Shown here piece by piece: positions 57,039 to 64,000 of a stretch of DNA of 64,000 nucleotides. The position numbers and the translations under genes are program-made. Under the pieces are notes generated by a model that worked only from the letters and a program-made list of their open reading frames with translations, had not been told where the DNA came from and searched no databases. Position 1 is the stretch's first letter, and each line of letters opens with the position of its first letter. Origin of the DNA: Earliella scabrosa (Eukaryota > Basidiomycota > Agaricomycetes > Polyporales > Polyporaceae); assembly GCA_022605405.1 (NCBI GenBank), contig JABYQQ010000021.1, positions 124,001 to 188,000 on the forward strand, read 5' to 3'.

Positions 57039-59379
57039 ATGTCTGCATCCTCGCCTTGGCCACTCCATCGCCAGCCCGATCCGTTCAACACTCGCAGACC
57101 CTATCCGTACGCTCGTCTCCTACGCCATAGCCGCATATCTTGCTCACAGCTCCTCTCCGAGTCCAGTGGACCCCCGTCGATCCCTCCAAATGGTGGTCCG
57201 CATTCGCACACCCATACATGTAATGGCGAGTCAGATTTTAGTGCCGAATCAACTCACGTCGTTGACCATTAGTTAGAACAATGCTATTCTACCACCCGGC
57301 CGTGCTCGCGACGTGGCCCAGAGGGTGCAGACAATTGTTGGTATAACGCTTCGAAGGTTTCCTAGACATACTGACCTGACTATCAGGGCGATACGCGACC
57401 AATCCCGCGTCGTACCCTACTGAAGCTCAACATACCCAGAATCTCCCTCACCACGCCCCCAGCTTCTATCCCAGCCCCGCTCCCTACTCTGGGTATCCAG
57501 ATCCAGCTCATCCGCACGCATCTTGGCCGGCCATGAGCGGGCACCCTCATCATCACGGAGTGTGTGTACCCGCTCAGCCTCAGCCTCATCCTGCCGCGAT
57601 GTGGTATCCGCCATACCCGCACGCCTACGGTGCCCCTCCCGCCCCTCCCGCCCCTCCCGCCCCTCCCGCCCCTCCCGCCCCTCCCGCCCCCCCACCTTGG
57701 AATCCATACGCTACGCCACCCGCATCCGCAACAAACTATTATACTGGACTTTATTCCAACACTCCCTTCCCCTCTCATTACGGCTCCCATCCCGCCAGCG
57801 TTCACGGCTCGGGCTCGTCTGGTACACATAATGCTCCTCCTTCTTTGTCTACATCGTCGAACGCCTACCCTTATGCATACCCCGCACCACCAGCGACATC
57901 GGCCGCAGCAACGTGGCCGCAGCAGCATCCCCATGTGTACGAAGCACCATTCTTGCCATCTGGCGCCCCCGCTACTGCTACATCCGCAAGCACGGTCTCG
58001 TCCTCCGCCCTTCCTAATCGGCAGGTTCTTAGCAGAAAGGACACGTCGATAGACCCTCGTGAAGCTACCACCGCGCCGTCTGGCTACCCCTCTACTACTA
58101 CCCTCCCGATTACCGCCTCGTCCACCGGCACGGTATCTGCCGGCAGGCCGAACACGTCCATCGACTCTCCCAAAGTACCGGATGCAACAGTTGGTCTTGG
58201 CAGCCCTCAGAGGCGTGCTCATACAGATCTAGACAATCGGTCTGTCTCTTCCAGTGCCGCCAAGGGTACTTCGGGATCAGAACGAACACACTTTGCGCCC
58301 CGTCAGCTTCATTCACAGTCACTATCGCCGCCATGTCACGCTCCTCGCTCTCCTTCTCCAACGCTCAACCCTTCACCATCGTCGCCAGCTTCTGGCGCCA
58401 CAACTGCAACCTTCGTGGCAGTCGACTCTTGCTCCACGTCTTCTCCCTCTTATTCCATCCTGTCGTGTCCTGCGACCTCCATCTCTGCTATCACTTCTAG
58501 ACCCGCTTCCGCTTCCGCTCCCATGCCCCCTGCTTCCGCCGAAGGGTCCGTCACTAGGAGTGAAATCGGAGCTAATCAGCATAGGCACACGCCTTACACC
58601 CGTGCCTCTCGCACCAAGACTGGGTGCGCGACGTGCAGGCAGAAGAGGATCAAGGTATATTATTTCACATGTGGCCATTCAAACTCTTATTAACGATATA
58701 ACCTCAGTGCGATGAGGAAAAGCCTGCCTGCAATAATTGTACCAAGAGAAGTTTGCAGGTTCGTCTTCTATCCTACTACTACACGTAGAATGTGTGGTTT
58801 ACGATCGTGGATGTGGTATAGTGCAATTGGTTTCAACTAGAAGAAGGGCCCGCGACGATCTCACCTCAGCCCTTTGTCGGAATGAAGAGGCGAAGTATGG
58901 TCAACAGTGCCCCTGCGACGTGCCACTATTCGTACGGCGGTGCAGCTCCCCATCTGCCGTCTTCTGGGGGGGGTGCAAGTGCAACAGGCTTTCCAGCGCC
59001 CCCAAGTGCGCTATACTCCTCCCGAGTCCCACGCTTATCTGCCCCCAGGGAACTCTGGCGACGAAGACTAGGAAGTGCCATGGCTACGCACCGTTCTACT
59101 CATCGCATCAATAATATCTTGTCATGTGCATGTGCATTCTCCTGCTTGACTCGTCGGGTCTTTGTTCCTTGTGCTCGCGTGATTCCACCAGAAGTGGGTT
59201 TGACGCGTAATGAAGCAAATATAGACAAATATGATACGATCTTGTTTGACCATGTGTGTATCGTGCCGTTATACTGCCGTATTTGTCCGATATTAGACAT
59301 ACGCATCGAGATTCGCCTGTCTCTCAACTGGTGCTCTCACACGATGAATAGATATCAGAACTTCTTCGCCTACTGGTGA
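57039..59379 (+). CDS. Zn2Cys6 zinc-cluster transcription factor (685 aa)
   Basis: Fungal binuclear zinc-cluster DNA-binding regulator. Four exons (57039-57219, 57387-58654, 58708-58758, 58822-59379) join in phase to 2,058 nt and 685 residues. The first about 470 residues are a Pro/Ser/His/Tyr-rich, disordered region with an APP tandem repeat (PPAPPAPPAP). The zinc cluster follows: YTRASRTKTGCATCRQKRIK, then CDEEKPACNNCTKRSLQ, then C. Spacing is C-x2-C-x6-C-x6-C-x2-C-x6-C. Introns fall directly before the third and before the sixth cysteine; only acceptors at 58707 and 58821 keep all six. About 185 residues follow. The stop assumes no further intron. Most family members carry the cluster at the N-terminus, so this late position is unusual. 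Targets are unknown. Confidence 0.85.
57628..57697. repeat. 9-bp CCCGCCCCT tandem repeat coding for Ala-Pro-Pro
   Basis: About seven units of CCTCCCGCC in the Zn2Cys6 gene encode the repeated APP tripeptide. It is a likely length-variable site between strains. Confidence 0.9.
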
Positions 59380-60322
59380 AGCGACTGTATAGCTTGCATG
59401 TAGCGAGCTGTGGTCTTCTGCCCCTCTTTCACCAAGGGCCGGGCGTTTGACGAGTCCGAGAACGTGGACTCGAGGTGTTCCGGGAGTGCGGCTTGTGTCT
59501 CCTCTCAGACTCCATGACCAGCACCAGTGAGACGTATAGGTCTGGGCTCGCGGCGATGCCTCGGAGCTAATAAGATAACGCCTGGACCTCGGTGGAAATA
59601 GCACCTCGTGGTGCCATGTAGCCTAGACGTAATTGGTGATTGGCCTGAGTCGCAGAGCCGTCGGTTGAGACTTCTCCGCTCGAAGCACATCTCCGCTGAG
59701 ACTTCTTCTTCTCACACTGCTGCGCAGAGAATTGATTTATTCCCGCCGCTGGTCCCAAGCTCCAACGCTCCTTGGCCAAACAATGTTGAATATGCCCACT
59801 TCACCTTCGTTCGCCGATCCAGCGCATATCCGGGCCAGGAGATCCTCTGTCGTTATTTTTTCAAGACACGTAAAGATGAACAATGAGTGGTCTATGCCAG
59901 AGACGATAATTGCTTGAAGGGACCATGACAAGTGGTTAGCCACCGGTACGCCGATGTATATTGCGCGAAAGCTACGTGACGAAGGGTGTGTTCGTATTGC
60001 TAGTGACACGCAGGTCTTGAACAACTTGGTGTCTCTCACGCACTCACAGAGACGAGTCGACTTCCAGACTCGGACATTCGTCAAACGGCATAACTTGTCA
60101 CTCGATCATCGATAACTCCAGTATAAGCAAGTTTCGTATCCGCTCAGCGCAGGCGCTCTCTGCTCCTGGGCATGGGAAATCCACCGGTTATTTGACTGGG
60201 TATTCCCCTACTTAAAACCCGATTGGGGACATTCCCTGAGGTACTGGACCCGTATATTCCTCCATTCTGCCCCTCTGACCACGTTCATCGCCGCCTGCTC
60301 ACACTCTTTCTCCTATCTCACC
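59380..60322. other. Intergenic stretch, no supported gene
   Basis: Short ORFs only. The 100 bp before 60323 include TACTTAAAACCCG and pyrimidine-rich DNA typical of a fungal core promoter for the next gene. Nothing else was recognised. Confidence 0.4.
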
Positions 60323-61120
60323 ATGGCCAGCACCGACGACATCAACATTCCCGTCGCAGTTACTATCATCCGCCCCGCTCATCCGGGGGTTCGACCGCCA
60401 CTCTTCAAAGCTATCGAGCCACCGCCGACGAAGCTAACTCTAGGGAGCAAGGTCCACCTCGAGATCCCGGTCTACCGCAACGGGGAACTCTGGCTAGTCG
60501 CCCCGACTGGCACTAAGGGCACAGTCATTTCTGTCGTTTCTCTATACCTCGACGCCGTCGAGGTCATCATCCGCAAGGACAACCCGTCTGGTGTCTACGT
60601 CTACCTCGTTGTACCCTTGGAGGAGCAATACATCACTTTACCCCCGCGCCTCTTCTCCGGGTACCTTCTCATCGAACCCTACCTCCTCCATTTCTCCTCG
60701 GTCGCGGCGGGCGGTGATCCCAACAACTACACGACACCTGAGGAGTTCGTGAAGTACTTGTCGATCGTGGGATTCAAGTGAGACGCGCCCTTATACCTTT
60801 ACGATGCCGTGCCTGACTATTTTCCTTAGCGCAATCGCTCCTCAGCAATGTCAAGACTGTGTCCGTGCAACCATTCCTCCATGGCGGAAGCATCCCTATA
60901 GCAACATGTAAGTACTGGTATCCCTTGGTTCGTCCAGAGCTGCCGTCCCTGACCTCTATGATGTCGCGATAGGCAGCGTGACGCTCCAGGGTCGGATAGT
61001 GGGTATGAATCGTCAAATCCTACGGAAGCAGATGACGAGGAGAGAGATGATGAAGACGTCGGACTTGACAGGGATGATGTTGAGAGTGTCACCAGCATGA
61101 GTAGCTTCGAGGAGGTTTAG
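60323..61120 (+). CDS. Uncharacterised protein, tandem paralogue A (226 aa)
   Basis: Three exons (60323-60777, 60830-60907, 60973-61120) with two phase-2 introns give 681 nt, 226 residues and a TAG stop. The conserved core is beta-rich: LTLGSKVHLEIPVYRNGELW, LVAPTGTKGTVISVVSLYLD, AVEVIIRKD, YVYLVVPLEEQYITLPPRLF and SGYLLIEPYLL. Exon 2 has QQCQDCVRATIPPW; the C-terminus is very acidic (TEADDEERDDEDVGLDRDD). No signal peptide, membrane helix or catalytic motif is visible. It aligns along its core with the next gene downstream. Function unknown. Confidence 0.75.
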
Positions 61121-61530
61121 AAATCTTTCCTACACCCCGGGCCCTCGTTGTTCTTCCTAGCTCTACGTCGTGTAAATTTGTGCCAAGTTGATACGCTCCA
61201 CTGTGTGCAGAATCGCTCTATCAAGCTTCGCCGGATGTAGCATTTAGGGTACTCTGATCTTTTGGCGCGAACGCTGAAAGCATGCAGAAAGTGCACGTAT
61301 GACGGGCAAGCACACCGTTGTACCTCACGTTTCAGGGTTGTCGAGGGAAGCTTCGCTTCTGGGCAGAGAACGGCCGCAGCCTCAGCCGCACTCCTCATGC
61401 GCGCCGTGGACCAGGCCTTAATACATCTGTGGTCCTTCCCATGGATGTCACTACCCGCACCCCCAGTTTCTCGCCGTTCTACCCTCCGAGTCAGCCATCT
61501 CTAGGGCAGCCCCCCACGTCAACTACTCTC

Positions 61531-62376
61531 ATGGCTTCCGATCTCACTACACTCAAGCTTCGTGTTGCCGTCCGTCGACCAGCCAACTCCATACGCGGCG
61601 GCCTTTACGAGGTTGTTGAGCGTCCATCTTGCCCGTTGAGGCTCGGGATCAAAGTCTCGCTCAACCTCAACTACGTCACCTCTAACCGCCATGGCGTGTT
61701 CGTTCACCCGTGGATCACAGTGCCAACCGGTATCCAGGGACTCGTCATGGGCATCGAGGGTATGCGGACGGATGCCCTCATTCTCCTTGTCTGCGACGAG
61801 TCCTTCGGAAACGCGTACGAGTATCTACTCGTCACGACCATCTTCCCCGGTTTCATCGAGCTCCCACAGTCGGTATGGATGGGCTATGCCCTAGTCAAGT
61901 GCTCCCTTCTATCAACGGCCGTCGCGCTCAGCCGTGGCATCGAACGCGGTGGCTTTTCTTCGGCTGTTGGACTCAACCACGGCGATGGAGGTTCACCCTG
62001 GAGGCCGGGAGTCTCGGACTTCGTATCGTGGACGCCGGGGTCCGACGCTCCCAGTACGGGCACAAGCAGGTGCGCACAGGCAGTCTCATCACGAGTGCTC
62101 GGTCTGACATAAAAGCGCAGAAATGTGCGCGTCGATGCTGATAATCATGAAGCAGACCGTAGTAGGTCTCCTAAGGCCCAGAGGTCCGTGGACTGGATTA
62201 GGTGCGTTTTCTTATGGAGTTCAGTTAGCTTACACTTCGGCCACTTGAACTTCTGTATTCCCAGAGCTTCGTCGTTTCGTCGTACTCACAGAGGACACTC
62301 AAGAAGCTATGGCTCTGACTGGATTGGACTGGACGTCATTACGGAGGAAAGTAGCTCTAACGGTGGATCCTACTAA
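61531..62376 (+). CDS. Uncharacterised protein, tandem paralogue B (243 aa)
   Basis: Three exons (61531-62069, 62121-62201, 62265-62376) with two phase-2 introns give 732 nt, 243 residues and a TAA stop. The core parallels paralogue A: PLRLGIKVSLNLNY, WITVPTGIQGLVMGIEGMRT, DALILLVCDE, EYLLVTTIFPGFIELPQSVW and MGYALVKCSLL. Intron positions and phases match A, so the two arose by tandem duplication. The C-terminal exons differ: basic and Ser/Arg-rich (ADNHEADRSRSPKAQRS, RRTHRGHSRS) instead of acidic. The start at 61531 is chosen by alignment with A; the frame is open further upstream to 61318. Family not recognised. Confidence 0.75.
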
Positions 62377-63404
62377 CCGGATCAGGGCGTCTTGGATATG
62401 ATACCGACCCGTTGTAGTTGTAGGAGCGCGCCGTCATGGCTGATAGCAGGAGCTTTGTTCGACCGGTAGTTACCTAGGTGGTTTCCTTTTCCGGTACGGC
62501 GTCTATGATTCGTGCGGCGCACGTTGAACGTTGAACGTTGAACCTTGGTATCGGCTGTTTAGGTGCAATAACCTGCTCTTGTCGAGTTGCCTGTAATTTC
62601 GCAGATCCTCTAATCGCCTGGCGATGCCGATCCATACCTGGCCACTAGGCTGTAGCTCCTAAATAGTCCTCGCCAGTCTCCGGAGCAGTGACACGCTGGC
62701 AGACCCCACATGCACTCAGGGCGAAGCTACCTCGGAAGATGAAACGCGGGCTCAAATGCTGCGGCAATAACGTCAGCAGTTGATTCATTGTCATCTCGCG
62801 TTCTGTGAAATTTTAGCCGTGGACAACTCTGAGGGTAAGTCGATGTCTATATGCGACAGCTTGCAAGTTCCAGCAGAGGCCCTCCCCCGTTATTCCCAGC
62901 TACACCCCTGAACGAAAGTGGGGATCTGGCCCAAAGTCTGGATACCGCGAGCTTTTGGCGAAAGAACCGCGGACTTCCCATGCTGGTCCCTGGGAGTGAT
63001 CACCCTCGGCTATGGACGCGTTTCGTTGGCCAACATATAAACTCGCGGCGCGAGACTCACCCCCAGGCAACTTGCACACCCGACCGATCCCAAGGTAAGC
63101 AGCGACTCCCTGCATGCCACACATGTCCTAGCTCTGACGTTGGCGCTCTCTGCTCGTTGGGCGTTGTCTAGCCCGGCTGCTCGGCGTTGACAGTATCTCG
63201 CCTTGTTTGCATGACCGATGTCGCTTCACTGTAACAAGGTGAGCATCATGCATTGTCAAACAAAGGCCGCCACTGATAAGTTTCCAGAATCCGTGTTCTA
63301 TTATCCAAGTTAGGCACACGGAGAATCCGGAGGAAGGCACAACGTCCGCCCACTACCGCGTCGCGCTCCCTACACAAATCCAAGCCACCCTACGCCGACT
63401 TCCC
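62377..63404. other. Intergenic stretch, no supported gene
   Basis: Short ORFs only. At about 62520-62545 the word GTTGAACGTTGAACGTTGAAC is a 7-bp triple repeat (GTTGAAC spaced by one base). The last 100 bp should contain the F-box gene promoter. Confidence 0.4.
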
Positions 63405-64000
63405 ATGGCAGCCCATTCTTCCTCCTGCATCGAGAAGTTGCCTCCAGAGGTTCTGGGAGAGATCTTCACCTTCGCCGCAGCGCCACTTACCTGGTACTCC
63501 ACTCAGTACCCGGACTGGGGCTATCCTGCCGAGGTCTCAACATGGCTCCCCCTCACCCTCGTATGCCGGCACTGGCGTGACGTCGCGTACGATAAATCCT
63601 CCCTATGGGCAACAATCGCAGTCTACAACGACAGCCGGTGGCTGGAAGTTGCTCTCCACCGCTCCCGTCAGCAAGCTGTGACGATCGTCTTCCATGCGGC
63701 TCAGACGGTCCCCACTGCCTTGTATCTTCTCGTTGCCCATGCACGCCGCATCCAGAAGCTATTCTTCATGCACCCCGACCTGAGCACGTACAACTGCCTC
63801 AAGCAGCTCTCACTCGTGCACATGCCCGTGATGGAGGAGATCATGTGTAACGAATGGCAGCGCTCAGGCCTCAGAGGAATTGTCGGGTGGTTCGAATTCA
63901 AATGCTCCCACTTTCCCTCCCTCCGATCATTCCGCTGCGCGTCAGTCCAGATCGACTGGGAGGCTCCTATCCTGCATCGTTTGACGCACCTCCACCTGAT
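63405..64000 (+). CDS. F-box protein, 5' part (continues beyond window)
   Basis: Agaricomycete-type F-box protein, an expected substrate-recognition subunit of an SCF ubiquitin ligase. The frame opens at 63405 and stays open for 198 codons to the window edge. The F-box lies near residues 10-60: IEKLPPEVLGEIFTFAA, a longer-than-usual insert (WYSTQYPDWGYPAEVSTW), then LPLTLVCRHWRDVAYDKSSL with WATI. After it come LEVALHRSRQQAVTIVFHA and leucine-rich-like segments (CLKQLSLVHMPVMEEI, FPSLRSFRCASVQIDW, LHRLTHLHL), as expected for the following substrate-binding part. No intron was seen so far. Substrate is unknown; such genes are highly expanded in these fungi. Confidence 0.85.
   Translation, partial: MAAHSSSCIEKLPPEVLGEIFTFAAAPLTWYSTQYPDWGYPAEVSTWLPLTLVCRHWRDVAYDKSSLWATIAVYNDSRWLEVALHRSRQQAVTIVFHAAQTVPTALYLLVAHARRIQKLFFMHPDLSTYNCLKQLSLVHMPVMEEIMCNEWQRSGLRGIVGWFEFKCSHFPSLRSFRCASVQIDWEAPILHRLTHLHL

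Noticed and set aside
58737..59114. 125-residue ORF reading VECVVYDRG as the zinc-cluster continuation
   Set aside because: Joining it needs a phase mismatch and loses the sixth cysteine. The acceptor at 58821 keeps frame and restores the cysteine.

Overview
The window is nuclear DNA from a filamentous fungus, most likely a basidiomycete of the Agaricomycetes. Genes are split by many short introns (about 45-80 bp, GT-AG). The families fit that group: a basidiomycete-type sesquiterpene synthase, a KDZ-associated CxC5/CxC6 protein, a CACTA/Tnp2-like transposase, a KDM3-type JmjC protein, a Zn2Cys6 regulator and an F-box protein. I saw no bacterial operons, rRNA genes or CRISPR arrays, and no convincing tRNA.

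Layout. 0-6.4 kb: the 5' part of a sesquiterpene synthase (minus), then a P450 relic (plus) that is cut off before its haem-binding half and has a 274-bp MITE in one intron. A degenerate satellite with a 144-bp tandem array follows, then the 3' half of a polyol/alcohol dehydrogenase gene. This looks like a decayed terpenoid locus rejoined through repeats. 6.4-17.6 kb: mostly gene-poor, with a broken hypothetical gene and one copy of a 397-bp hAT-like MITE. 17.6-38.7 kb: an accessory island with the CxC5/CxC6 protein, a divergent pair (a 211-aa unknown and a large CACTA-like transposase gene), a 437-aa unknown, a PAP2 phosphatase relic and an apparently intact JmjC/zinc-finger gene. 39.9-44.7 kb: a small polyQ/coiled-coil gene, then fragments of two housekeeping genes (a Kap123-type importin and a GCFC/PAXBP1-like splicing factor), both with lesions.

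45.4-46.9 kb: an intact 409-aa zinc-finger gene. 46.9-51.7 kb: gene-poor. 51.7-55.4 kb: a large uncharacterised gene whose exon is split by the second copy of the 397-bp MITE, with a clean 8-bp target-site duplication. 57.0-59.4 kb: an intact Zn2Cys6 regulator with its zinc cluster near the C-terminal end. 60.3-62.4 kb: two tandem paralogues of an unknown family with matching intron positions. 63.4 kb to the end: the start of an F-box gene.

The gene models were spliced by hand. Those where exon lengths, phases and start/stop all agree are given high confidence: 211 aa, 437 aa, 206 aa, 409 aa, 685 aa, 226 aa and 243 aa. Functions are asserted only where diagnostic motifs are visible. Several clearly coding genes are left unnamed.
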